NCBI RefSeq assembly: GCF_020251205.1
Contig: NZ_JAIWYX010000002.1
Coordinates: 496,001 to 560,000 of the forward strand
Length of the DNA stretch: 64,000 nt
Reading direction: 5' to 3'
Origin: Arthrobacter sp. M4
Lineage (GTDB): Bacteria > Actinomycetota > Actinomycetes > Actinomycetales > Micrococcaceae
Made by a program: the position numbers and the translations under genes. Positions within the stretch are counted from its first letter, which is position 1; every line of letters starts with the position of its first letter. The notes under the pieces are model-generated. The model did not search any database. It worked only from the letters and a program-made list of their open reading frames with translations, and was not told the DNA's origin. Below, in pieces: positions 1 to 8,704 of the stretch.

Positions 1-147
1 GAATCGTTCGCTCGCCTCAAGCAGGGTTACTCGCGTCCCGGACCTGGCAAGGTCCCAGGCCGCGACCAGCCCGGAGATTCCCCCGCCGACAACCACTGCG
101 TCAAAGGGGCGTTCGCTGTGCGTGGGCTTGTTATGTGTGCGGATCAT
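1..147 (-). CDS. hemG: Protoporphyrinogen oxidase, N-terminal part (cut by window edge)
   Basis: Only the first 49 codons are present; the gene runs off the left edge. The protein has a short polar leader and then a dinucleotide-binding beta-alpha-beta fold with the motif VVGGGISGLVAAWDLA, followed by VTLLEA, which is typical of FAD amine-oxidase-type flavoproteins. Its ATG overlaps the hemE stop codon as ATGA, so the two are translationally coupled. Directly after hemE, the expected enzyme is the one that oxidises protoporphyrinogen or coproporphyrinogen in heme synthesis (HemG/HemY). The family call rests on the FAD motif plus context, because the substrate-binding part lies outside the window. 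Confidence 0.8.
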   Translation of the reverse strand, partial: MIRTHNKPTHSERPFDAVVVGGGISGLVAAWDLARSGTRVTLLEASERF

Positions 148-1268
148 TGCGTGGGTATGGAATGGATGAGCTGAACGACCCGCGTCAGGACAGTAGGGTC
201 CGTCTCCGGTGGGACACCGTGCCCAAGGTTCACCACGTGCCCCGGAGCTGCGGATCCCCTTGCTATGACGTCACGGACATGGGCTTCCAGAATCTCCCAC
301 GGTGCGGACAGGAGTGCCGGGTCTATATTGCCCTGCAGCGGGACAGTACCGCCCAATCGACGGTTGGCCTCATCCAAGGGGAGTCGGTAGTCAACGCCCA
401 TCACATCCACGCCGACTTCCCGCATGGCCACGAGCAGTTCGGACGTCCCGGTGCCGAAATGAACAAGTGGAGCGCCGTAGTGGCGAACATGGTCCAACGC
501 TCGGGCAGAAGCTGGCGCAACATGGTGGGCGTAGTCGGCCAAACCCAGCGATCCAGCCCATGAATCGAATAGCTGGGCCGCGGATGCTCCGGCCTCCAAC
601 TGGGCCCGAAGGAACATGCCCGATGCGTCGGCTGCCCAGTTAGCCAGGGCTGTCCAGGTTTCCGGGTCGGCATGCATCATGGTGCGCGGGCCCAAATGGT
701 CCCTTGATGGCCGACCTTCCACCATGTACGCGGCAAGGGTGAAGGGGGCGCCGGCGAAACCGATCAGGGGCGTGGTTCCAAGCTCAGCCACGGTGAGGCG
801 AACGGCTTCACGGATGGGCTCCAGGGATTCCCAGGTCAGCGTCGGCAGGGCCGCAACATCCGCCGCAGTCCGCACAGGATGGTCAAGCACCGGACCTACG
901 CCCGGCTTGATGTCCACACCAACACCTGCCAGTTTCAGCGGGATCACAATGTCCGAGAAGAAAATGGCAGCGTCGACGTCATGCCGCCGTACTGGCTGGA
1001 GCGTAATTTCCGAGGCTAGTTCCGGGCGGAGGCAGGAGTCCAGCATTGCCACGCCCTCACGCACCTTGAGGTACTCCGGCAAGGAGCGCCCGGCCTGGCG
1101 CATGAACCAAACCGGCCTGCGGGAGGGCTTTCCGCCCCGATATGCGGTGATAAGCGGTGAATCGGCCGTCCGCCCGTCCAGAAGTGGGTGTCCAGCAGGG
1201 AGGGTGGCCGCCGTTGTGCCGCCCACGCTGCCACTGGTGCCCGGGCTGGGTACTGCGCTTGAAGTCAT
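144..1268 (-). CDS. hemE: Uroporphyrinogen decarboxylase
   Basis: HemE removes four carboxyl groups from uroporphyrinogen III to give coproporphyrinogen III in the cytoplasm. The 374-residue product carries the family signature RPVWFMRQAGRSLPEY at about residues 51-66, which holds the substrate-binding arginines. Further blocks are FFSDIVIPLKLAG and, near the C-terminus, LQGNIDP and NLGHGVPPETDP. I chose the ATG at 1268 because a longer in-frame extension to 1616 overlaps hemA on the other strand and reads as low-complexity basic sequence. The resulting leader of about 35 residues before the conserved core is usual in this group. The stop overlaps the hemG start by four bases. hemA is divergent about 170 bp away, so heme genes flank one control region. 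Confidence 0.95.
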   Translation of the reverse strand: MTSSAVPSPGTSGSVGGTTAATLPAGHPLLDGRTADSPLITAYRGGKPSRRPVWFMRQAGRSLPEYLKVREGVAMLDSCLRPELASEITLQPVRRHDVDAAIFFSDIVIPLKLAGVGVDIKPGVGPVLDHPVRTAADVAALPTLTWESLEPIREAVRLTVAELGTTPLIGFAGAPFTLAAYMVEGRPSRDHLGPRTMMHADPETWTALANWAADASGMFLRAQLEAGASAAQLFDSWAGSLGLADYAHHVAPASARALDHVRHYGAPLVHFGTGTSELLVAMREVGVDVMGVDYRLPLDEANRRLGGTVPLQGNIDPALLSAPWEILEAHVRDVIARGSAAPGHVVNLGHGVPPETDPTVLTRVVQLIHSIPTQ

Positions 1269-1424
1269 GCCTTCGATTCTGCCCAAAATTGATGGCAAAG
1301 GGTAACGGCGTCCAACGTATGTGGACACCAGGAAGCCCGAGAATAAACGGCCTGTGGCATGAATCACAAGGATCCGTGCGAAGAGCCACTGAGCAGACGT
1401 TGTTCTACGCGACACCGAAAAAGC

Positions 1425-1430
1425 TATGAT
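1425..1430 (+). promoter_or_regulatory. Candidate -10 box of hemA
   Basis: TATGAT lies nine bases before the GTG start of hemA. A transcript initiated the usual 6-9 bases downstream would have almost no leader. I see no convincing -35 hexamer or Shine-Dalgarno sequence. Confidence 0.5.
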
Positions 1431-1439
1431 TGTTCTGCC

Positions 1440-2777
1440 GTGGTTCTTTTTTCTTTGGTGGCTACTCACGCCGACGTAGATCTCGAAACCGTTGCCCAGT
1501 TGAGCAACGGTTCTTCCGTGGTAGCCAAGGCTGCTTTGGCAGACTCGCCGGCCGTGTCGGGCGCGGTGGTTGTTGCCACGTGCAATCGCTACGAGATTTA
1601 CGGCGAAGCTGCCCACGCTGATGATGTCGAGGCAGCCCGGTCAGCACTGGTTACCCAGATCAGCGAGCTCAGCGGACTTGGCGAGCAAACCGTCTCGCGC
1701 TCATTCAGCACACACCTCGGGCCCGATGTAACGCAGCACCTGTTTGCCGTCAGCTCAGGGCTTGACTCAGCTGTCGTTGGTGAACGCGAGATCGCCGGCC
1801 AGGTGCGGCGCGCCCTCATCAACGCCCAACACGAGGGGACCGCCAGCCCGGGCCTCGTGCGGCTCTTCCAGGCCGCATCCAAGACAGCCAAGGAAGTTGG
1901 CGCGCAGACAGCACTGGGCTCCCGGGGCCTGTCGATCGTGTCGGTTGCCCTCGACCTTGCGACGGATCTCTCCGAGGACCGCGACTGGTCCACCAAGCGC
2001 GTTGTTGTTTTTGGCACGGGAGCCTATGCCGGTGCAACTATGTCCCTCCTACGCGAGCGGGGCTGCCGCGACGTGGCCGTGTACTCGCAGTCCGGCCGGG
2101 CGGAAACATTCGTGGCTACGCGTGGCGGCCGGGCCCTTGATGCGGAGAGCCTGCCCGGAGCAATCGCGGCAGCGGACATCATCATCGGCTGCAGCGGATC
2201 CGACTCGCGCGTGGAGGCCGAGGAACTGGCCAGCATCCGTTCGGGTGCAAGACAACCCCTGATCGCCATCGACCTGGCGCTCACCCATGATTTTGACCCG
2301 CAGGTTGGCGAGCTGGACGGCGTCGAACTGCTGACCTTGGAATCGGTGCGGCTCGCCGCTCCTCAGGAGCAGGCTGAATCACTGGCCCAAGCCAGCGGAA
2401 TCGTCTCGGCTGCCGCAGCGGCGTTTGAAACCGAGCGTCAGGCCCGCTCCGTTGATTCTGCGATCGTGGCGCTGCGCCGCCACACCATGAACGTGCTCGA
2501 TTCGGAAATGGAAAAAGTTCGGGCGCGGCACGGTTGCACCGCTGCGGCGGAGGAAGTGGAATTCGCACTCCGTCGTATGGTCAAGCAGCTCCTGCACATC
2601 CCCACCGTCCGGGCCCGTGAGCTTGCAGCCAATGGGCAGCAGGACGACTATGTGGCCGCTTTGGAAGCGCTCTATGGCATCCAGGTGGAACAGCCGGATG
2701 CGAGTGCCCGCGCCGCCGAGTGTCCCGTGGACCACCAGCAGCTGCAGCAAGGAAAGCTCCGCTCAGAATCTGCCTAG
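1440..2777 (+). CDS. hemA: Glutamyl-tRNA reductase
   Basis: HemA reduces glutamyl-tRNA(Glu) to glutamate-1-semialdehyde, the first committed step of C5-pathway heme synthesis. The 445-residue protein has the catalytic cysteine in ATCNRYE at about residue 48. An N-terminal catalytic domain is followed by an NADPH-binding segment around [12 protein letters not shown] and a C-terminal dimerisation helix region ending in a poorly conserved acidic tail. The start is the GTG at 1440, giving [16 protein letters not shown], which fits the family N-terminus; the ATG at 1359 would add residues with no family resemblance. A TATGAT box nine bases upstream supports this start. A strong hairpin follows the gene. 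Confidence 0.95.
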   Translation: MVLFSLVATHADVDLETVAQLSNGSSVVAKAALADSPAVSGAVVVATCNRYEIYGEAAHADDVEAARSALVTQISELSGLGEQTVSRSFSTHLGPDVTQHLFAVSSGLDSAVVGEREIAGQVRRALINAQHEGTASPGLVRLFQAASKTAKEVGAQTALGSRGLSIVSVALDLATDLSEDRDWSTKRVVVFGTGAYAGATMSLLRERGCRDVAVYSQSGRAETFVATRGGRALDAESLPGAIAAADIIIGCSGSDSRVEAEELASIRSGARQPLIAIDLALTHDFDPQVGELDGVELLTLESVRLAAPQEQAESLAQASGIVSAAAAAFETERQARSVDSAIVALRRHTMNVLDSEMEKVRARHGCTAAAEEVEFALRRMVKQLLHIPTVRARELAANGQQDDYVAALEALYGIQVEQPDASARAAECPVDHQQLQQGKLRSESA

Positions 2778-2795
2778 CGGACCTCAAAACTTAAA

Positions 2796-2837
2796 CGAAA
2801 AACGCCGACGGATCCAGCAATCCGACGGCGTTTTTCG
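2796..2837. terminator. Bidirectional terminator between hemA and moeZ
   Basis: An inverted repeat (CGAAAAACGCCGACGGA and its near-perfect complement, one mismatch) encloses a loop of about eight bases, with A-runs on one side and T-runs on the other. It therefore works as an intrinsic terminator for hemA and for convergent moeZ. Confidence 0.85.
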
Positions 2838-2872
2838 TCTTGGTCCAGCCTTTAGGCCGAAACACCACCCAA

Positions 2873-4072
2873 TCAGTACACGGGCTTGGTTGGCTCCACG
2901 TCGCGAACCCAGGCGAGAATCCCGCCGTCGAGGTGCCTTACTCGGGTGTACCCGGCCTTCCTGGCCGCCTCAAGGACGTTCGCGGAGCGGGTTCCGGCCT
3001 TGCAGTGGAAGACGATGTCCTTGTCCTGCGGCAGTTCCGCCCATGCCTCCCCCGCCAGGATCCGACCCTGCGGAATCAGGACGGAACCATCGATGCTCAC
3101 GATGTCATGCTCGCCCGGTTCCCTGACATCGACGAGCTCGAAGTCCGCTCCCCCCTGGGCCCGCGTTGCGAGCATGGTGGACAGTTCAGTTGCGCTGACA
3201 GTGTGGTCCGCATCCGTGGACGGCGCGGGACTCACGCCGCAGAAAGCCTCGTAGTCCGTCAGTTCGGTGATGCGCGGCGCGGCTGGATCTTTGGCAACCT
3301 TGATTTCGCGCCAGCTGCCGCCCAGGGCGTCAAAGAGCGCTACGCGCCCCAGCAGTGACCGCCCGACGCCGGTGATCAACTTGACCGCTTCCGTCACCAT
3401 CAGGGACCCGACGGCGGCACACAGCATGCCGAACACCCCGCCTTCACCGCACGAGGGGACGGAGCCGGCCGGTGGGGCCTCCGGGTAAAGGTCGCGGTAA
3501 CTCGGTCCGAAGGCGTCCCAAAAGACGCTGACTTGGCCATCGAAGCGGAAGATGGAGCCCCACACGTATGGCTTGCCCAAGATGGCTGCCGCGTCGTTGA
3601 CAAGGTAGCGCGTGGCGAAGTTGTCTGCCCCATCGAGGATGAGGTCGTAGCGGGAAAAGATCTCCAAGGCGTTGTCCGTGTCGAGTCGGACAGGGTGCAG
3701 TTCAACCGTGACCAGCGGGTTGAGTTCAGCGATGGAATTGCGTGCCGACACGATCTTGGGGCGGCCGACGTCGGAGACGCCGTGGATCACCTGGCGCTGC
3801 AGGTTGCTGAGATCCACGTCATCGTCATCGATGATTCCGATGGTCCCCACACCCGCCGCGGCGAGGTACAGGAGCGCCGGGGAGCCCAGCCCTCCCGCGC
3901 CAATAACCAGCACGCGGGCATTCTTCAGCCGGCGCTGACCCAAGGCTCCGATTTCCGGAATAATGAGGTGCCGCGAGTAGCGCTCAACTTCTTCGGGTGT
4001 CAGGCTGTCAGCTGGTTCCACCAGTGGCGGCAACAACACGGCAGGCTTTTGGGGGGCAAAAGTGGTGGCCAT
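2873..4072 (-). CDS. moeZ: Adenylyltransferase/sulfurtransferase (MoeB-rhodanese fusion)
   Basis: This is an E1-like enzyme fused to a rhodanese domain. The N-terminal ThiF/MoeB domain (about residues 28-270) has the nucleotide loop VIGAGGLGSP near residue 57 and the conserved LQRQ, and a PSCGEGG cysteine near 210. The C-terminal rhodanese domain (about 305-399) has the active-site loop HCKAGTRS. The family adenylates the C-terminal glycine of ubiquitin-like sulfur carriers and passes sulfur to them for molybdopterin, thiamine or cysteine synthesis. No thiF is seen beside thiS three kilobases away, so this protein may activate ThiS as well (inference). The ATG at 4072 is preceded by a leaderless-type promoter. 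Confidence 0.92.
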   Translation of the reverse strand: MATTFAPQKPAVLLPPLVEPADSLTPEEVERYSRHLIIPEIGALGQRRLKNARVLVIGAGGLGSPALLYLAAAGVGTIGIIDDDDVDLSNLQRQVIHGVSDVGRPKIVSARNSIAELNPLVTVELHPVRLDTDNALEIFSRYDLILDGADNFATRYLVNDAAAILGKPYVWGSIFRFDGQVSVFWDAFGPSYRDLYPEAPPAGSVPSCGEGGVFGMLCAAVGSLMVTEAVKLITGVGRSLLGRVALFDALGGSWREIKVAKDPAAPRITELTDYEAFCGVSPAPSTDADHTVSATELSTMLATRAQGGADFELVDVREPGEHDIVSIDGSVLIPQGRILAGEAWAELPQDKDIVFHCKAGTRSANVLEAARKAGYTRVRHLDGGILAWVRDVEPTKPVY

Positions 4073-4078
4073 GCTCTC

Positions 4079-4084
4079 AATCTA
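4079..4084 (-). promoter_or_regulatory. Leaderless-type -10 box of moeZ
   Basis: Read on the minus strand, TAGATT is followed by six bases and the ATG, so transcription probably begins at the start codon. Confidence 0.65.
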
Positions 4085-4109
4085 TGCCCCTGAATGCCGC
4101 CGGGTCATA

Positions 4110-4123
4110 TTACCCATGGGTAA
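4110..4123. promoter_or_regulatory. Candidate TetR operator
   Basis: TTACCCATGGGTAA is a perfect 14-bp palindrome in the moeZ-tetR divergent region. It overlaps TAAAGT (4121-4126), a plausible -10 for the regulator gene, and lies 25 bp from the moeZ -10. Position and symmetry suggest autoregulation; binding is not shown by the sequence. Confidence 0.5.
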
Positions 4124-4157
4124 AGTGGTCTTAACTGCAAGGGAAAGGCGGCAGACT

Positions 4158-4814
4158 GTGGCTGAGCAGGCACGGGCACAACAAGAAGCATCGGCACGTC
4201 AGCCCAGGACTGGATCGGCGCGATCTGCCCGGCTTCCCCGTGACGAACGCCGGGCACAGCTGCTGAACGCTGCCCAGGAGGTCTTCGTGGCCAACGGCTA
4301 CCACGGGGCTGCCATGGACGAAATCGCCGACACCGCCCACGTCAGCAAGCCTGTGCTCTACCAGCACTTCCCGTCGAAGCGGGAACTCTACTTGGCCCTG
4401 CTAGACAGCCATCTTGCGGCGCTCACGGACCTCATGCTTGGGGCTTTGAACTCGACCACGGACAACAAGGAACGCGTCAAGGCCGTTATGCGCGCCTACT
4501 ACCACTTCATCGCGGGGGACGACCAGGCCCATCGCCTGGTCTTCGAGTCGGACCTGATCAACGATCCTGATGTCAGCTCCAGGCTGGAAACGTTCAATCG
4601 GACGTTCTCGGATGCCGTAGCCTCCGTCATCGCGGAAGACACCAAGCTCCCGCCCATGGAGGCACAGCTGCTGGGACGCGGGCTCACGGGAATGGCACAG
4701 ATCAGCGCCCGGTACTGGCTGGAAACAAACGGCAACCTTGACCTCGATGTGGCCAGCGACCTGATCTACCGTTTAGCTTGGCGCGGAATTAGTCGCTTCC
4801 CCAAAGAGACCTAG
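4158..4814 (+). CDS. TetR-family transcriptional regulator
   Basis: The 218-residue protein has a charged N-terminal tail of about 25 residues. It is followed by a TetR DNA-binding domain with the helix-turn-helix AMDEIADTAHVSKPVLYQHF, then an all-helical ligand domain. I placed the start at GTG 4158, six bases after AAGGCGG; an ATG at 4116 would begin inside the palindrome and give a longer basic extension. The gene lies between moeZ and a DUF3107 gene, an order I recall from the M. tuberculosis Rv3206c-Rv3208-Rv3208A region. The ligand and targets are unknown. A perfect palindrome overlaps its probable promoter, which points to autorepression. Confidence 0.88.
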   Translation: MAEQARAQQEASARQPRTGSARSARLPRDERRAQLLNAAQEVFVANGYHGAAMDEIADTAHVSKPVLYQHFPSKRELYLALLDSHLAALTDLMLGALNSTTDNKERVKAVMRAYYHFIAGDDQAHRLVFESDLINDPDVSSRLETFNRTFSDAVASVIAEDTKLPPMEAQLLGRGLTGMAQISARYWLETNGNLDLDVASDLIYRLAWRGISRFPKET

Positions 4815-4869
4815 GCTAGAAATAGGACTGTAGAAATCGACGACATCCGACAGCCTGGGAGGCCTCGAA

Positions 4870-5094
4870 GTGGAAATCAAGATCGGCATTCAAAATGTTG
4901 GCCGCGAACTGGTGCTGGAATCAGGTCAGAATGCCGACGACGTTGCGAAGGCCGTGAGCGACGCGCTCTCCAACGGCACTGAGTTGCGCCTCACTGACGA
5001 CAAAGGGCGCCAGGTGATCATCCCGACGAACGTCCTGGGTTATGTGGAAATCGGGGTCGAGGAAGTCCGCCGCGTGGGCTTCGGCGCCCAGTAA
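4870..5094 (+). CDS. DUF3107 family small protein
   Basis: A 74-residue acidic protein (MEIKIGIQNVGREL at the N-terminus) matches the actinobacterial DUF3107 family, whose members are small cytoplasmic proteins of unknown function; I recall mycobacterial TB9.4 as a member. The pattern of a GTG start after GGGAGG, VVIP-like strands and the EEVRRVGFG C-terminus fits the family along its full length. It follows the TetR gene by 55 bp, probably in the same transcript. No catalytic residues are evident. Confidence 0.85.
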   Translation: MEIKIGIQNVGRELVLESGQNADDVAKAVSDALSNGTELRLTDDKGRQVIIPTNVLGYVEIGVEEVRRVGFGAQ

Positions 5095-5127
5095 ACGGTC
5101 CGGGCCGCGTCCGTTTCAGGAGACTCG

Positions 5128-5430
5128 ATGCTCTCGCTTGTAGTCGCCGTCCTTGCGACCATTGCCCTCGGAATGCTCGTATGGGCCAACGATAAGCGCC
5201 ACACTACATACGGTGTGGCGCTTCCGGCGTGCCTTGGCTCGGCTGTGACGGCCATCAGCTGGACGATACTTATCCTGGCTGGCTTGGGCTACCGCCCAGG
5301 ATTGAGCTGGATTCCCTGGATCCTGCCCATTGTCCTGGGGTCTGCAGCTGCCTTCGGCGCGGCTATGCTGCTCGGACGGCGGCGCCACAAGTCGGACGTC
5401 GCCAAGCTGACGGCTGCCCTGAAGCTGTAG
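5128..5430 (+). CDS. Small membrane protein of unknown function
   Basis: This 100-residue protein has three hydrophobic stretches at about residues 2-18, 31-52 and 61-83, then a short basic cytoplasmic tail. The ATG is preceded by AGGAG at good spacing. It lies 33 bp after the DUF3107 gene and may be co-expressed. I do not recognise a family; it resembles many short integral membrane proteins in actinobacteria. Nothing in the sequence indicates a substrate or partner. Confidence 0.75.
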   Translation: MLSLVVAVLATIALGMLVWANDKRHTTYGVALPACLGSAVTAISWTILILAGLGYRPGLSWIPWILPIVLGSAAAFGAAMLLGRRRHKSDVAKLTAALKL

Positions 5431-5484
5431 CGGAACATTCGTGCGGCAAAGACGCACCGCCGTCGGCGCCCACCCCCTGGAGCA

Positions 5485-6177
5485 TCACGAACAGAGATGG
5501 ATCCGATGCCCCTGGCCGTCGTCGAGAAGCATATCCATGCCCGGCGAGTTCAGGGGCGCAGGCTCCCCTTCGGTTCCCGGCTCCGGTCCTGGCCCATCAG
5601 CAGCGACCACTGACCCTCCTGCCGCCAGGGCCTTCTGCAAGGCCTTTGCAGATTCGTCCGCTCCCCGGTGGACTTCGACTGTCACGCTTCCGGGCACGTC
5701 CTGCGCGCCCGAAACCAGCTCGATGGCGGGCCCCCGGCCGTGGGCGTCCACGAGCGATGCTTCTCCGCTGCGCCTGTAACCCAAGGCAGCCTTCCAGGCC
5801 TCCTCGATCACTCCCGGAGCCGTTGATTCGATAACAAGTCGGACTGTGCGGTACAGGCCGGGTTCCGCCGACGCGCCCACCGATGCGGCCACGACGCTCG
5901 TGGCCGCAGCCGCGTCGGTGTCACGTGCGGTCACCGCGGTACCGGCATCATGCGAAGTGAAGCGGACAAAAACGCGGTTGTAGCGCCAATCAAGGTCCGG
6001 GTGGTGGTTTCGTTCCTCAGCAATGCGTCCAACCGCTGCCATCAGCTCAAGCGCGGCGACGGACGTGGGCGCTTTGTAGACCGTGACGAGTCCGCCCAGT
6101 TGGTAGTGCCAATCCGACAGTTTCAGGAGCGCCTGGTCGATTTCCTGCCGGGACAGGATGTCTTCGGTGCCGTCCAC
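5485..6177 (-). CDS. 4a-hydroxytetrahydrobiopterin dehydratase fused to a VOC-like domain
   Basis: The N-terminal ~100 residues match pterin-4a-carbinolamine dehydratase. The active-site block is EERNHHPDLDWRYNRVFVRF, and a later part reads FTSHDAGTAVT. This family dehydrates 4a-hydroxytetrahydrobiopterin, the by-product of aromatic amino acid hydroxylases. A second domain (about 125-230) looks like a vicinal-oxygen-chelate/glyoxalase-type fold (RTVRLVIESTAPGVIEEAWKA, then IELV and IHLC strands). No hydroxylase gene is visible nearby. The GTG start follows GGGAGG. The gene lies 34 bp downstream of thiG on the same strand, so it may be the last gene of the riboswitch-controlled transcript. The two-domain fusion makes the exact role uncertain. 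Confidence 0.82.
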   Translation of the reverse strand: MDGTEDILSRQEIDQALLKLSDWHYQLGGLVTVYKAPTSVAALELMAAVGRIAEERNHHPDLDWRYNRVFVRFTSHDAGTAVTARDTDAAAATSVVAASVGASAEPGLYRTVRLVIESTAPGVIEEAWKAALGYRRSGEASLVDAHGRGPAIELVSGAQDVPGSVTVEVHRGADESAKALQKALAAGGSVVAADGPGPEPGTEGEPAPLNSPGMDMLLDDGQGHRIHLCS

Positions 6178-6211
6178 AAGGGCCTCCCCTGGTTGAGCAT
6201 GCGGTCAAGCG

Positions 6212-7024
<813 letters not shown>

Positions 7025-7285
7025 TCAGCCTCCCTGGACTGCGGTAACGAGTTCGAGCTGGTCGCCGTCGGCGAGCGCTGTGGTCGCCCACAGGCTCCGC
7101 GGCACCACTTCTGAATTAAGCGCGACGGCGACACCTAGCTTGCGGCCATCGGACGCCTGGCCGCTGGCCTCGAGTTCCCGGCCGGTGACACGGGTGACAA
7201 GCGTGGTGACGGAGGCGCCGTCGTCGAAGGCGTGCCGTTCACCGTTGACGGTGACGTTGATGGCTAATCCTTGTGTGGTGTTCAT
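7025..7285 (-). CDS. thiS: Sulfur carrier protein ThiS
   Basis: A small ubiquitin-like protein (86 residues) ending in the required Gly-Gly, on which a thiocarboxylate is formed as sulfur donor for ThiG. The core begins with INVTVNGERHAFDDGASV, and LADGDQLELVTAVQGG at the end is diagnostic. It is somewhat longer than the usual 65-70 residues owing to a Ser/Gly-rich loop around residues 40-50. The start overlaps the thiO stop as ATGA. There is no dedicated thiF nearby; the MoeZ-type enzyme at 2873-4072 is the likely activator. Confidence 0.93.
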   Translation of the reverse strand: MNTTQGLAINVTVNGERHAFDDGASVTTLVTRVTGRELEASGQASDGRKLGVAVALNSEVVPRSLWATTALADGDQLELVTAVQGG

Positions 7286-8571
7286 GCCAAGTCCTTGACT
7301 GCGGAAAGGAAAGTTGAGGCGTTGTCTTGGGCGGTGGTGAAGCGGTCTGGACGGAATTTCTCCCAGCGCGGATCGACGGTTCCGTCGAGCAATTGCCTGC
7401 AGATGGACGCTGCAGCCGGCGTGAGCAGTACACCGTGGCGGAAGAATCCGGTAGCCACCACAAGGCCGGGTATGTCGCGACCGGACGAATCAGCCATCCG
7501 GCCTAGGAGGGGGGCGTTGTCCGGCGTACCGGGCCGGGCCCTGGCGGTCGCTTCCATAAGTTCCAGTTCAGCGACCGCGGGCACCAGCGTCTGGGCGTCG
7601 CGGAGAAGCTGGTAGACGCCGCCCGCTGAGACCGCAGAACCCGACGCCGACAACTCATCTTCCCGTTGTGTGGCACCGATCACCACGGTTCCGTTGTCGC
7701 GCGGCACGATGTACACGGGGAAGCCGCGAACCAGCCCTCGGATGGTGGATGTGACCAGGGGCTGGAGATGGTCGGGCACCCGCAGGCGGAGAATGTCGCC
7801 ATAAACGGGTCGCAGGGGAAGCTGCCGGCCGGCAGGCAGGCCGGATAGCCCGGCCGCACCCAGGCCGCTGGCCACGACGGTTTCCGTTGCGAGGACCGTC
7901 CCGCCGGAGGCAAGCCGAACGCCCTGAACAGCACCGTCCTGCCACAGCAGGCCTTCAGCGTTCTCCCGCACGGCATAGCCTGACACCGCGCCCTTCACCC
8001 AGGATCGCCCTGAGGGTGAGTGGTCGGCCAGGGCAACCATCAGCGCACGGGCGGAACGGCGCGGATCCACTTGGTGATCTGCGGGGATTTCAAAAGCGCA
8101 GGAGATCTGCGGGCTGAGCAGAGGTTCGCGCGTCCTGGCGTCGCGGACCATCACGGGATCCACCCGGAGGCCGTTAGCTAGCTGAACGTCCCGCAGGTCC
8201 GCGAGTGCCCGCCGGTCTGCGGCATCCGCGCCAACGGCCAGGGTGGACGTTGCCTTGTAACCAGTGCCCTCTGCCGTGGCTTCTTCCAAACGTCTGGCAA
8301 ATTCCGGCCACAGGGACGAGGACTCCAGCATGAGTTCCAGGAGGTCTTCCTCCTGGTAGTGGAGTTCGCTGACGGGCGCCAGCATTCCGGCGGCCGCGTA
8401 CGTGGCACCTTCGCCCGGGGCCGGGTCAATCAGGGCGACCGAACGTCCAGAACGCCGAAGCTCCCAGGCGATTCCAAGGCCAATAATTCCGCCACCAATC
8501 ACTGCGACGTCTGCGTGGAGCGGAATCCCCGGTGCCGGCATGGAGCCGTCCACGGTGCGGGATTCTGTCAT
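7282..8571 (-). CDS. thiO: Glycine oxidase ThiO
   Basis: This is a FAD-dependent amino-acid oxidase of the DAO family (429 residues) that oxidises glycine to the imine used by ThiG. Visible features are the dinucleotide-binding motif VAVIGGGIIGLGIAWELRRSG at about residues 24-44 (20 or more residues of Rossmann fold), GATYAAAGMLAPVSE after it, and the C-terminal FAD-contacting segment GFFRHGVLLTPAAA. It is the first gene of thiO-thiS-thiG and stands seven bases after a TPP riboswitch, so it is repressed when thiamine pyrophosphate is plentiful. The Shine-Dalgarno GGAAGG lies at the 3' edge of the aptamer. Confidence 0.94.
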   Translation of the reverse strand: MTESRTVDGSMPAPGIPLHADVAVIGGGIIGLGIAWELRRSGRSVALIDPAPGEGATYAAAGMLAPVSELHYQEEDLLELMLESSSLWPEFARRLEEATAEGTGYKATSTLAVGADAADRRALADLRDVQLANGLRVDPVMVRDARTREPLLSPQISCAFEIPADHQVDPRRSARALMVALADHSPSGRSWVKGAVSGYAVRENAEGLLWQDGAVQGVRLASGGTVLATETVVASGLGAAGLSGLPAGRQLPLRPVYGDILRLRVPDHLQPLVTSTIRGLVRGFPVYIVPRDNGTVVIGATQREDELSASGSAVSAGGVYQLLRDAQTLVPAVAELELMEATARARPGTPDNAPLLGRMADSSGRDIPGLVVATGFFRHGVLLTPAAASICRQLLDGTVDPRWEKFRPDRFTTAQDNASTFLSAVKDLA

Positions 8572-8577
8572 GGGTTT

Positions 8578-8681
8578 CCTTCCCTACGCCGGTACTAACC
8601 GGATCAGGTCAAGCGGTCGGCTCTGACGCCCTCTCAGCCCGGCTTTGTTACGCCTGCCGGGCTCCCGCGGTACCTCCCCAG
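8578..8681 (-). promoter_or_regulatory. TPP riboswitch upstream of thiOSG
   Basis: Read on the minus strand, the classic thi-box elements occur in order: GGGGAGG at the 5' side, GGGCTGAGAGGGCG in the middle, then GACCTGATCCGGTTAGTACC and GGCGTAGGGA. The aptamer ends about seven bases before the thiO ATG and contains the Shine-Dalgarno GGAAGG at its 3' edge. There is no terminator hairpin with a U-run between aptamer and gene. This arrangement suggests translational control by sequestering the ribosome site. Confidence 0.95.
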
Positions 8682-8692
8682 TTTAGAGGACA

Positions 8693-8698
8693 TAGTCT
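8693..8698 (+). promoter_or_regulatory. Leaderless-type -10 box of thiE
   Basis: TAGTCT is followed by exactly six bases and the thiE ATG. This transcript would carry no leader and so no riboswitch, unlike the thiOSG transcript on the other strand. Confidence 0.65.
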
Positions 8699-8704
8699 TG
8701 GTCC

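Noticed and set aside
144..1616. Extended form of hemE
   Set aside because: The extension beyond 1268 overlaps hemA and lacks family features.
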